From Bacteroidia bacterium (GTDB lineage: Bacteria; Bacteroidota; Bacteroidia; Bacteroidales; F082): a stretch of 57,683 nt of DNA. The DNA is taken from contig JAJTAY010000036.1 in NCBI GenBank assembly GCA_021287165.1, forward strand, positions 1 through 57,683, written 5' to 3'. The notes beneath the pieces are model-generated. The model was not told the origin of the DNA. It saw nothing but the letters and a program-made list of their open reading frames with translations, and searched no databases. Positions 26,217 through 34,669 of this stretch are shown piece by piece. Position numbers and translations under genes: made by a program. Each line of letters opens with the position of its first letter. The first letter of the stretch is position 1.

Positions 26217-27954
26217 TGTCTTTCACATTGAGCTGAAGGTACGATTTGCCCATCCACTCGTTTTCCTCGAGGTGGTAGCAGATGCTGAAAGGTTGCCCGG
26301 TCCTGATGGCATCGAAATGATGCCCCTGCTGGAATGCAATCCCTGAATAGACTTCGGAGCGCGTCGAGGGCTGAAAGATTTCCAGTTTGATGTGATTCTT
26401 GCCTACGATGCGCGACCGTCCGGTGTCCACAACGCCATCGGTGCGGAATATGGGCGACATATTGCCGGGACCAAAAGGCGCAAACTGTTTCAGGATGCGC
26501 ATGAATTTCGGGCTAATATCGGTCAGATTGAGCGCTATGTCGATTTCGATCTCGGGTACCAGCATGTGGTCTTCGATCACACTGCTCACGTAGGCGTTGA
26601 ATCGTTCTCTGAATTTTTCGAGGTTTTCGGGCTTGAGCGAAAGCCCTGCAGCATATTTATGACCGCCGAAATGTTCAAGCAGGTCGGAACAATGATCAAT
26701 GGCGTCGTAAACATCAAAGTGCTTGATCGATCTGGCTGATCCGGTTACCAGGTTGTTCGATCTTGTAAGAATGATTGTGGGCCTGTAATAGGTGTCGGTG
26801 AGTCTGGAAGCAACAATACCTATCACTCCCTTATGCCAGTTTTCGTTGAAAAGTACTGTGGTTTTCGAGGTCTGCAGGCCCGGATTTTCCACAATCATGT
26901 TCAGCGCCTCTTCGGTGATCTGGTTGTCGAGGCTGCGCCTTTCGTTGTTAAGGTCGTTGATGGCTGAGGCGAGCTTTTCGGCATGGCTCATTTTGTCGGC
27001 CAGCAGCAGCCTCACCGAGTCGCTGGCCCTTTCGATGCGGCCTGCAGCATTGATGCGCGGCCCAATTAGAAACACCAGATCGCTGATAGTCAGTTCGCGG
27101 TTGAAATATGGCCCATTGGCGCCGTTTTCCTCCTCGCGCCGGCTCACCTGGGCAAAACGCAGCACTGCCTCGATGCCCGGTCGTGGTTTGGAGTTGAGCA
27201 GCTTAAGTCCATAATAGGCGAGCACGCGGTTTTCGCCGGTAATGGGTACAATGTCGGCGGCTATGCTGATGGCCACCAGATCGAGCAAACCGGTGATGGA
27301 TTCGAAAGGTTCGCCAAGCTCGGCCGACAAAGCCGAAAGCAGCTTAAAGCCCACACCGCAGCCGCTCAGCTCTTTGAATGGATAGGAGCAATCGGGGCGT
27401 TTGGTGTCGAGCACGGCAACGGCCGCCGGCAGCTCATCGCCCGGCCGGTGGTGGTCGCAAATAATAAAATCTACCTGCTTCTCCGAGGCGTATCGGATTT
27501 TTTCTACAGCCTTAATACCGCAGTCGAGCGCCACCACCAGGTTGAACCCGTTTTCAGCGGCATAGTCGATGCCTTTGTACGAAATGCCGTAACCTTCGTC
27601 GTAACGGTCGGGGATGTAAAAGGCAATGCGTTTTTTGAAATACTTTTTCAGGTAAGTGTACATCAGGGCTACCGAGGTGGTTCCATCCACATCGTAATCC
27701 CCGTAAATCAGCACTTTCTCGTTTTTCTGGATGGCATGGATGATGCGCTCGACCGCCTTGTCCATATCCTTCATCAGGTACGGGTCGTGAAGCTGATCGA
27801 AGTCGGGCCGGAAGAAGGATTTAGCCTCGTCGAACGATGTAATCTCCCGTTGTGCCAGCAGATTGGCGATGTTTGTATCAACAGACAGCACCTCTGCAAG
27901 CCTTCTTACGACCTCACTATCACCTTGTTGCTTCAGTACCCACCGGTTGTCCAT
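26197..27954 (-). CDS. recJ: Single-stranded-DNA-specific exonuclease RecJ
   Basis: This 585-residue 5'-3' exonuclease degrades single-stranded DNA in RecFOR recombination, mismatch and base-excision repair. ATG 27954 gives the family N-terminus; an upstream in-frame ATG at 28038 adds 28 residues of poor quality. DHH-family motifs are present: GDYDVDGTTS (85-94), ALDCGIKA (142-149), CDHHRPGDELP (166-176) and the DHHA1 motif GGHKYAAGLSL in the C-terminal half. Downstream it overlaps the convergent HdeD-like gene. The permease gene lies downstream of nothing shared: it ends 129 bases upstream of the recJ start on the same strand. Confidence 0.94.
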   Translation of the reverse strand: MDNRWVLKQQGDSEVVRRLAEVLSVDTNIANLLAQREITSFDEAKSFFRPDFDQLHDPYLMKDMDKAVERIIHAIQKNEKVLIYGDYDVDGTTSVALMYTYLKKYFKKRIAFYIPDRYDEGYGISYKGIDYAAENGFNLVVALDCGIKAVEKIRYASEKQVDFIICDHHRPGDELPAAVAVLDTKRPDCSYPFKELSGCGVGFKLLSALSAELGEPFESITGLLDLVAISIAADIVPITGENRVLAYYGLKLLNSKPRPGIEAVLRFAQVSRREEENGANGPYFNRELTISDLVFLIGPRINAAGRIERASDSVRLLLADKMSHAEKLASAINDLNNERRSLDNQITEEALNMIVENPGLQTSKTTVLFNENWHKGVIGIVASRLTDTYYRPTIILTRSNNLVTGSARSIKHFDVYDAIDHCSDLLEHFGGHKYAAGLSLKPENLEKFRERFNAYVSSVIEDHMLVPEIEIDIALNLTDISPKFMRILKQFAPFGPGNMSPIFRTDGVVDTGRSRIVGKNHIKLEIFQPSTRSEVYSGIAFQQGHHFDAIRTGQPFSICYHLEENEWMGKSYLQLNVKDIKPLDQ

Positions 27955-28083
27955 GCCTCGCGCTAATGAATTTGTAAATATAAGGAGAAACCGCCCCTGT
28001 GCAACAAATTTTCGACCAGCCTGGCTGGCTGAAAACATGCTGCCAATACGGGGTTGTTTTTAGAATTAAACGAATCGAGGCGG

Positions 28084-29343
28084 TTAAAAGTTCGAACGCA
28101 TGGCTTCAACCGGATCGAGGCGCGATGCCGACCAGGCAGGCAGAAAGCCAGAGAGCAGACCTATAAATCCGGAAACGAACAATCCGAGAAGAATATTCTG
28201 AAGCGAGAGCGTGAGGGTAAAGCTGGTTGCCGAGCTAACGCCCAGAGCGAGCAGAAAAACGATGGCCAGGCCCACGATACCGCCCATCACGGCAAGAAAT
28301 ACCGCTTCGAGCAAAAATTGGACAAGGATGAAATAGTTCTTGGCGCCCAGGGCCTTTTGGATACCAATCTGGCTGGTACGTTCCTTTACGGAAACAAACA
28401 TAATGTTGGCAATGCCAAAGCCACCCACCAGCAGCGAAAAGCCCCCGATGATCCAGCCGACGATGGCGATGACCCCAAAAAGCTGATCGAACGATTTGTT
28501 GATCAGGTCCATTTCGTTGATGGCGAAGTTATCCTCGGCGGCCGGCTTGAGCTTGCGCACCGAGCGCATGAGGCCGGTGAGTTCGTCGCGCAGCTCGGCA
28601 TTGCTGATGCCTGGCTTGGCCTTCACCACGATATTGGTACCACGCTCGCGGATATCCATCACATTTCGGGCAAAGTTCACGGGAATAATCGCCGACTTGT
28701 CGTTTGAGTTTCCAAAAAGGTTTTCGCCCTGTTTGCGCAAAAGACCGATCACTTCCATGCGACGGCCAAACACCTTCACCGATTGCCCAATGGGATCGGT
28801 ATCGGGAAATATCGCCTCGCGCACCTGTGCGCCGATGATGATCACATTGCGTCCGGACTGCGATTCCAGTGGTGTAAAATAGCGTCCTGCTTCGAGGTCG
28901 AAAGGCATCACCTCGGCATATTCGTGCGACACGGCATTCACGCTTACGCCTTCCACCGTTGCCGTTCCTGAGCTTATGCTCCGGCTGGTACCAACCATAA
29001 AGGCAAAGGCTTTGGCCGAATTGGCCCTGCGTTCCAGCTCGGCCATCTCCTGCAGGCTGGGCTCGGGCCGCTGCCAGTATTTCCACCAGGGATAGTCGCC
29101 ACCGCCCGCCATCCAGGGCCATTTCTGAATGAATAAAACATTGTCACCCAGCGAGTTAATTTCAGTTCGTATGGTGTTTTCAAGACTGTCAAAAACTGAG
29201 AAAACGGCGATGATGGAAAAAATGCCGATGGTTATACCCAGAAGCGATAAAACCGTCCGCACCTTGTTAACCATAAGTGCAACCACGGCAAAGCGCAAAC
29301 TCTCGTTTAGCAAACGCAGTAAAGGAAATCGGGTCATCAGCAT
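28084..29343 (-). CDS. MacB/FtsX-type ABC transporter permease
   Basis: This 419-residue permease has one N-terminal membrane helix (about 28-51), a MacB-type periplasmic core domain (about 52-265) and three C-terminal helices, the last ending in the family motif LLSGFLPAWSASRLDPVEAMRSNF-like tail. Such permeases work with a LolD/MacB-type ATPase and often a periplasmic adaptor to move lipoproteins, peptides or antibiotics by mechanotransmission. No ATPase or adaptor gene is adjacent (recJ on one side, divergent purH on the other), so the partners must be encoded elsewhere. A second ATG two codons downstream is an equally good start. Confidence 0.88.
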   Translation of the reverse strand: MLMTRFPLLRLLNESLRFAVVALMVNKVRTVLSLLGITIGIFSIIAVFSVFDSLENTIRTEINSLGDNVLFIQKWPWMAGGGDYPWWKYWQRPEPSLQEMAELERRANSAKAFAFMVGTSRSISSGTATVEGVSVNAVSHEYAEVMPFDLEAGRYFTPLESQSGRNVIIIGAQVREAIFPDTDPIGQSVKVFGRRMEVIGLLRKQGENLFGNSNDKSAIIPVNFARNVMDIRERGTNIVVKAKPGISNAELRDELTGLMRSVRKLKPAAEDNFAINEMDLINKSFDQLFGVIAIVGWIIGGFSLLVGGFGIANIMFVSVKERTSQIGIQKALGAKNYFILVQFLLEAVFLAVMGGIVGLAIVFLLALGVSSATSFTLTLSLQNILLGLFVSGFIGLLSGFLPAWSASRLDPVEAMRSNF

Positions 29344-29512
29344 TTTTCTTTGGGTGTAAAGTTAGCGATAAGTTGTTTAGGTAGCGGCAACAAGGCCGGC
29401 GCTCTTCCCAAACACAAATAATTCTGTAAGTGTTCAGGGCTTTATGGCTTTTATTTCAGAAATTTGCAGCGTTTTTTGATAATCGCAGGGCATCATTCCG
29501 AAACGTCTCATA

Positions 29513-31027
29513 ATGAACAAGAAAATACGAAGGGCACTCATTTCCGTATACCACAAACAGGGCCTCGAAAGTATTCTTTTTAAGCTCCATAACCTGGGCG
29601 TATCGCTTTACTCTACAGGAGGAACTTACGACTACATCTTAAGCCTTGGGCTTCCGGCCACAACAGTGGAATCGCTAACGGATTATCCTGCCATTCTCGG
29701 AGGAAGGGTAAAGACGCTGCACCCCGCAGTATTTGGAGGCATTCTGGGCCGGTCGGACAACCCCAGCGACCAACAGGAACTTGAAAAATACAACATCAGC
29801 TCGTTCGACCTCGTTTTGGTTGACCTTTATCCCTTTGAACAAACGCTGGACGCAACCACCGACGTTGCCACAATTATCGAAAAGATAGACATTGGCGGAA
29901 TCTCACTGATTCGTGCAGCTGCCAAAAACTACAACGATGTACTTATAGTGCCTGCCGCTGATTATTATTCTGCCTTCGAAACCTTGCTCGACCAAGGCCA
30001 GGGGAATACTACGCCTGACGACCGCCGGCGTTTTGCAGCCTACGGTTTCGGAGTCAGCTCGCGCTATGATGCTGCCATTTATGGCTGGATGAGCGAAGGG
30101 CAGGGCGATCTGCGTCTGGCTACCCGGGGCCACAGTCCGCTGCGCTATGGCGAAAACCCACATCAGCAAGGTGTTTTTCACGGCAACCTGAATGAAGTGT
30201 TCGAGCAATTGTCGGGCAAGGCACTCTCCTACAATAATATTCTCGACCTCGAATCCGGTCTTGGCCTAATTGCTGAATACGACGAACCGGCCTTTGCCAT
30301 ATTAAAACATAACAATGCCTGCGGGCTGGCCTGCCGCAAGAGCATGGCCGAAGCCTACAGGGCCGCCCTGGCCGGAGACCCGCTATCGGCATTTGGAGGC
30401 GTATTGGTAGCCAACAGGACAATAGATGCCGAAGCAGCAGAAGCCATGCAGGGCTTGTTTTTTGAGGTGATTGCCGCTCCCGGCTACGACGAAACTGCAC
30501 TGGCTACACTGACGCAAAAGAAAAATCGGATAATTTTGCGCACTAAGGTCACGGTTTTTCCCGCTAAGCTCTACAGGTCAGCCCTAAACGGACTGTTGGT
30601 TCAGGACCGCGATATGGAGAATGCTGCTCATGGTCAGCTCAATATCGTAACCCTGAAAGCACCCGATGAGCGGGAAACCAGGGATCTTTTGTTTGCCGAA
30701 AAAGCTGTAAAGCATGCACGCTCCAACGCCATTGTGCTGGTTAAAAACAATCAGTTACTGGGGTCGGGAGCCGGGCATACTTCGCGGGTTGATGCGGTGC
30801 GCCACGCCATAACCAAAGCTGTCGAAAACGGTTTCGGGCTTCAGGGAGCAGTCATGGCTTCCGATGCTTTCTTCCCGTTTGCCGACTCGGTGAATATGGC
30901 TGCGGAGCATGGCATAAGTGCCGTTATACAGCCGGGCGGTTCGGTGCGCGACCAGGACTCGATAGAGGCCTGCAACAAACTGGGCATCAGCATGGTATTT
31001 ACCGGGCTGAGGCATTTTAAACATTGA
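29513..31027 (+). CDS. purH: Bifunctional AICAR formyltransferase / IMP cyclohydrolase
   Basis: This 504-residue enzyme performs the last two steps of purine synthesis: formylation of AICAR and ring closure to IMP. The N-terminal MGS-like cyclohydrolase domain starts RRALISVYHKQGLESI with STGGTYDYI and GGRVKTLHPAVFGGIL; the C-terminal transformylase domain carries LKHNNACG and ASDAFFPFADSVNMAAEHG. Length is near normal (about 510). It is followed 17 bases later by mreB on the same strand, an arrangement common in Bacteroidetes. Confidence 0.96.
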   Translation: MNKKIRRALISVYHKQGLESILFKLHNLGVSLYSTGGTYDYILSLGLPATTVESLTDYPAILGGRVKTLHPAVFGGILGRSDNPSDQQELEKYNISSFDLVLVDLYPFEQTLDATTDVATIIEKIDIGGISLIRAAAKNYNDVLIVPAADYYSAFETLLDQGQGNTTPDDRRRFAAYGFGVSSRYDAAIYGWMSEGQGDLRLATRGHSPLRYGENPHQQGVFHGNLNEVFEQLSGKALSYNNILDLESGLGLIAEYDEPAFAILKHNNACGLACRKSMAEAYRAALAGDPLSAFGGVLVANRTIDAEAAEAMQGLFFEVIAAPGYDETALATLTQKKNRIILRTKVTVFPAKLYRSALNGLLVQDRDMENAAHGQLNIVTLKAPDERETRDLLFAEKAVKHARSNAIVLVKNNQLLGSGAGHTSRVDAVRHAITKAVENGFGLQGAVMASDAFFPFADSVNMAAEHGISAVIQPGGSVRDQDSIEACNKLGISMVFTGLRHFKH

Positions 31028-31044
31028 AATAAACGTAATACGAT

Positions 31045-32067
31045 ATGGGACTGTTTTCCTTCCTCAACAAAGAAATCGCCATCGACCTTGGCACCGCCAA
31101 CACGATTATCATTTATAATGATAAGGTGGTGGTTGACGAGCCTTCGATTGTGGCCATAGAGCGCAATACAGGCAAGATTATCGCCGTGGGCAAGAAGGCC
31201 ATGATGATGCATGGCAAAACGCATGAGAACATCAAGACCATCAGGCCGCTGCGCGACGGCGTAATCGCCGATTTTCAGGCCGCCGAGCACATGATGCGCG
31301 AGATGATCAAGATGATTGGCATCAAAAACCGTTTCTTCCCGCCCGCCCTTAAAATGGTAATCTGCATCCCCAGCGGTATCACCGAGGTTGAGGAGCGCGC
31401 CGTAAAAGATTCGGCCGAACAGGCAGGCGCCAAGGAAGTGAGGCTTATCCACGAACCTATGGCTGCTGCAATCGGTATTGGCATCGACGTGCTGGAGCCT
31501 ACCGGAAATATGATTATCGATATCGGGGGAGGCACCAGCGAAATTGCCGTTATTGCCCTTGGCGGTATCGTAAACAACAAATCCATCCGTATTGCCGGCG
31601 ACGATTTCAATTCCGACATCGAAGAATACATGCGCAAGCAGCACAACATCAACATTGGCGAACGCACAGCAGAGCGCATCAAGATAGAAGTTGGATCGGC
31701 ATTGCCTCACCTCGACAATCCGCCGGACGAATTCCCCGTGCACGGACGCGACATGCTCACCGGTATTCCAAAGGAAATCATGGTCAATTACAGCGAGATA
31801 GCACATTGCCTCGACAAGAGTATTTCGAAGATTGAAGCGGCAGTGCTCAACGCCCTCGAGATGACGCCGCCCGAGCTTTCGGCCGACATCTTCCGCACAG
31901 GTATCTATCTGGCCGGTGGCGGTTCGTTGCTCAGGGGCCTCGATAAACGCCTTTCGCAGAAAACCAAGCTGCCGGTGCATGTGGCCGAAGACCCCCTGCG
32001 TGCCGTGGCCCGCGGAACAGGCATCGCCCTCAAAAACTTCGACAAATTCCCCTTCCTGATCAAGTAG
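31045..32067 (+). CDS. mreB: Rod-shape-determining protein MreB
   Basis: This 340-residue bacterial actin forms membrane-bound filaments that guide lateral cell-wall synthesis. Nucleotide-binding signatures are IAIDLGTANT (near the N-terminus, phosphate 1), MIIDIGGGTSEIAVI (phosphate 2) and GIYLAGGGSLLRGLDKRL (adenosine). It is the first of three shape genes and follows purH by 17 bases. Confidence 0.96.
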   Translation: MGLFSFLNKEIAIDLGTANTIIIYNDKVVVDEPSIVAIERNTGKIIAVGKKAMMMHGKTHENIKTIRPLRDGVIADFQAAEHMMREMIKMIGIKNRFFPPALKMVICIPSGITEVEERAVKDSAEQAGAKEVRLIHEPMAAAIGIGIDVLEPTGNMIIDIGGGTSEIAVIALGGIVNNKSIRIAGDDFNSDIEEYMRKQHNINIGERTAERIKIEVGSALPHLDNPPDEFPVHGRDMLTGIPKEIMVNYSEIAHCLDKSISKIEAAVLNALEMTPPELSADIFRTGIYLAGGGSLLRGLDKRLSQKTKLPVHVAEDPLRAVARGTGIALKNFDKFPFLIK

Positions 32068-32094
32068 TTTCAACAGAAGCACGGAACAGGAGCC

Positions 32095-32913
32095 ATGTAC
32101 AACATCCTCCGCTTTTTACAGCGCTACAACTTTTTCCTGTTGTTTGTGCTGCTTGAGGTTGTTGCCCTGCTCATGCTCACACGCAGCCACACCTTTCAGC
32201 GGGCGGCCATGAATACCGTGAGCAGCGGACTGGCCGGCAGAATTTACGATCTGCGCTCAGGGATTGGCAACTATTTGTCGCTGCGCGACGCCAACCGCAA
32301 ACTTCTCGAGCAAAATGCCCGACTGCTCTCGGAAATAGCCATGCTAAGAAGCAATACCCCGCTTCCGCCGCTTGCCGATACCAATATCGTATTTGAGTAC
32401 ATTCCTGCCAGCGTGGTGAGCAATACGGTTCATCTTCGCAACAACATCTTTATCATCGACAAGGGACTCAAGCACGGTGTGCGCAAAGATATGGGCGTTA
32501 TCGCACCTCAGGGGGCAGCCGGCATCGTTATCGGCGTTTCGGAAAACTATGCCAGCGTGATGTCGCTTTTGCACAAATTTGGCTCAATCAGCGTTCGTTT
32601 CAAAAACAACGACCAGCTGGCCATTTTGCAATGGAACGGCGGCAGCTACCGCTACGGCGATGTTGTCGATATCCCTACACACATAGAAATGCAGCCCGGC
32701 GATACGCTGCTTACCAGCGGACACAGCCAGGTGTTTCCGGCAGGGATTATGGTGGGTACCATCGACGAGGTTACACAGTCGGTTACAGGCAGTCTAAACT
32801 CGGCACGCATTAAGTATTCTGTTGATTTCAACAGGCTTAAGGTTGTTTACGTAATAAAAAACAATCACCGCAACGAGCTCGATGTGCTCAGCAAAATAAA
32901 GATCCATGACTGA
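32095..32913 (+). CDS. mreC: Rod-shape-determining protein MreC
   Basis: This 272-residue protein has a short cytoplasmic start, one membrane helix (about 13-31), a periplasmic coiled coil (about 65-90, DANRKLLEQNARLLSEIAML) and the two small beta domains of MreC (e.g. GLKHGVRKDMGVIAPQGAAGIV and PGDTLLTSGHSQVFPAGIMVG). It links MreB to the elongasome in the periplasm. It overlaps mreD by eight bases, so the two are translationally coupled. Confidence 0.93.
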   Translation: MYNILRFLQRYNFFLLFVLLEVVALLMLTRSHTFQRAAMNTVSSGLAGRIYDLRSGIGNYLSLRDANRKLLEQNARLLSEIAMLRSNTPLPPLADTNIVFEYIPASVVSNTVHLRNNIFIIDKGLKHGVRKDMGVIAPQGAAGIVIGVSENYASVMSLLHKFGSISVRFKNNDQLAILQWNGGSYRYGDVVDIPTHIEMQPGDTLLTSGHSQVFPAGIMVGTIDEVTQSVTGSLNSARIKYSVDFNRLKVVYVIKNNHRNELDVLSKIKIHD

Positions 32914-33415
32914 GCTGCTTAAAAACATATTGCGTTTTGTCGGATTAATCCTGTTGCAGGTGTGGGTGCTCAACAATATGCGTATCGGCAGTTATGTAAA
33001 TCCCTTTGTGTACATCTTATTTATCATGATGCTTCCGGCAGGCATACCGGGTTGGGCGCTTTTGCTTTTGGGTTTTTTCACGGGCATGGTTGTTGACCTT
33101 TTTATGTCGACGATGGGCCTTCATGCCGCGGCCACCGTGTTTGCGGCTTTTGCACGCCCTGCGCTGCTAAGCATGGCTGCAGGTACCAGCGAACCCGACA
33201 ATCAGCTCATACCTTCTGCAAAAAGCCTTGGCATGCGCTCGTGGACCGGATATGTTTTTGCCATGCTGCTGTTGCACCACAGTGCATTGTTCCTGCTGGA
33301 GTCGTTCAGTTTTGCCGGACTGGGATATACCATACTGCGCATCGTACTGAGCATAATGTTTTCGGGCTTTGTGATTATGATGTTGAGCCTTTTCTTTTCG
33401 AATGCCCGACAGTAA
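32906..33415 (+). CDS. mreD: Rod-shape-determining protein MreD
   Basis: This 169-residue inner-membrane protein has about five hydrophobic helices and an N-terminus in the MreD style (NILRFVGLILLQVWVLNNM, then PFVYILFIMMLP). It overlaps mreC by eight bases. The usual next genes in this phylum, for the penicillin-binding protein MrdA and RodA, do not follow; a TlpA-like gene with its own possible promoter does. Confidence 0.87.
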   Translation: MTELLKNILRFVGLILLQVWVLNNMRIGSYVNPFVYILFIMMLPAGIPGWALLLLGFFTGMVVDLFMSTMGLHAAATVFAAFARPALLSMAAGTSEPDNQLIPSAKSLGMRSWTGYVFAMLLLHHSALFLLESFSFAGLGYTILRIVLSIMFSGFVIMMLSLFFSNARQ

Positions 33416-33463
33416 TGATCAATCTGCACGTTCATTCCCCCTTCATGTAAAAGCAGTTTTCCT

Positions 33464-33471
33464 TACTTTTG
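33464..33471 (+). promoter_or_regulatory. Possible -7 element of the TlpA-like gene
   Basis: TACTTTTG matches TAnnTTTG, 33 bases before the ATG, in the 89-base gap after mreD. No good -33 element was found. Confidence 0.33.
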
Positions 33472-33504
33472 CCTCCATCAGCACATTCAAAAAATTCTTA
33501 TTAT

Positions 33505-34611
33505 ATGAAAATCAGATTATTTCTTGTTCTGCTTGCCGGGATCATGCTCTTTGGTTGCAATACCGGTAAAAAGAAGCCACAACGCTTCGACGTCATTGTA
33601 AGTATTTCAAATTTTGATGATGGTCTGGTGCGTTTGCAGCGCCGGCTCGATGATAAATGGGTAACGCTCGATTCGGCACGTGTTAACCAGGGAGTGGTAA
33701 AGTTTAAAGGCGAGCTTGTGGCCCCCGAAATGTTTTATCTGGGTCTTGACGGAGTCAGGGGCAGGGTGCCATTTTTCGCCGAGCCTGCAGAAATCAGCAT
33801 CAGCATGGATGCCGGCGATATACGCGATGCCAAAATTACCGGATCGGCCACCCACGACAGATATCTGGCTTTCAACGAGGAGTTTGAAAACTATAGTGAG
33901 GAGCTCTACCAACACTATCAGGCTTACCGGGCAGCCGAAGAATTGGGCGACACGGCAGCTGTTGCGGCAGCAAACAAAAAATACACTGAAACCGAAGCTG
34001 CCCAAAAGAAGTTTATGGTTGATTATCTCCGAAAAAACAATGCCGACATCGTATCGCATTTTATCCTCTATCAAAACGCCTACCAGTTTGAGCTCGACGA
34101 CCTCGAAAGCCTTGTTGTCAACTTTGAACCCGAGCCCGGTTCGGTTTACCTTGACGCTCTGATGGATCGCGTGCTTGTATTGAAAAGTGTTGCCGTTGGC
34201 ATGCCTTTCAAAGACTTCAGTCAGGCTGATCCCAACGACAGTCTTATTTCGCTTTCGTCGGTGGCCGGCAAAGGATTGTTGCTGGTCGATTTCTGGGCTT
34301 CTTGGTGCGGCCCCTGCCGTCAGGAAAATCCGAATATCGTAGCCATTTACAAAGATTTTCACAGCAAAGGTTTCGATGTGTTCGGAGTTTCGCTGGATAC
34401 CGATAAAGCCAAGTGGGTTGAAGCCATTGCCAAAGACCAGCTTACCTGGTCGCATGTTTCCGACCTGAAAGGTTGGGCCAACGAAGCCGGAAAGCTTTAT
34501 GGCGTTCAGGCCATTCCGCACAGTGTACTCATCGACCGCAACGGCATTATCATCGCCAAAAACCTCAGAAGTGAGGAGTTGCGCAAGAAAGTTGAAGAAT
34601 ATCTGAAATAG
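33505..34611 (+). CDS. TlpA-like thioredoxin-fold lipoprotein with DUF4369-type N-terminus
   Basis: This 368-residue protein starts at ATG 33505, giving a lipoprotein signal MKIRLFLVLLAGIMLFGC (Cys 18); the upstream ATG 33469 would add 12 residues before the signal. The N-terminal beta domain (about 25-110, DUF4369-like), a helical linker (115-200) and a C-terminal thioredoxin domain (about 230-368) follow. The redox motif is WCGPC with Cys 268 and Cys 271, and the cis-proline lies in AIPHS (338). It should reduce or isomerise disulfides in exported proteins, possibly in cytochrome maturation. It ends just before a strong bidirectional terminator. Confidence 0.88.
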   Translation: MKIRLFLVLLAGIMLFGCNTGKKKPQRFDVIVSISNFDDGLVRLQRRLDDKWVTLDSARVNQGVVKFKGELVAPEMFYLGLDGVRGRVPFFAEPAEISISMDAGDIRDAKITGSATHDRYLAFNEEFENYSEELYQHYQAYRAAEELGDTAAVAAANKKYTETEAAQKKFMVDYLRKNNADIVSHFILYQNAYQFELDDLESLVVNFEPEPGSVYLDALMDRVLVLKSVAVGMPFKDFSQADPNDSLISLSSVAGKGLLLVDFWASWCGPCRQENPNIVAIYKDFHSKGFDVFGVSLDTDKAKWVEAIAKDQLTWSHVSDLKGWANEAGKLYGVQAIPHSVLIDRNGIIIAKNLRSEELRKKVEEYLK

Positions 34612-34631
34612 GTCAGGCCGTCAGTCTGATT

Positions 34632-34668
34632 AAAAAAGAGGCTGCCTTTTTGGAGACAGCCTCTTTTT
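34632..34668. terminator. Bidirectional rho-independent terminator
   Basis: AAAAAGAGGCTG (34633-34644) pairs with CAGCCTCTTTTT (34657-34668), giving a G+C-rich stem with A/T-runs on both sides. It lies between the TlpA-like gene and the convergent arginase-fold gene, overlapping neither. Confidence 0.88.
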
Positions 34669-34669
34669 G

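Noticed and set aside
28084..29343. Frameshift or split in the permease
   Set aside because: The frame is continuous with one N-terminal and three C-terminal helices and a complete periplasmic domain; nothing is broken.
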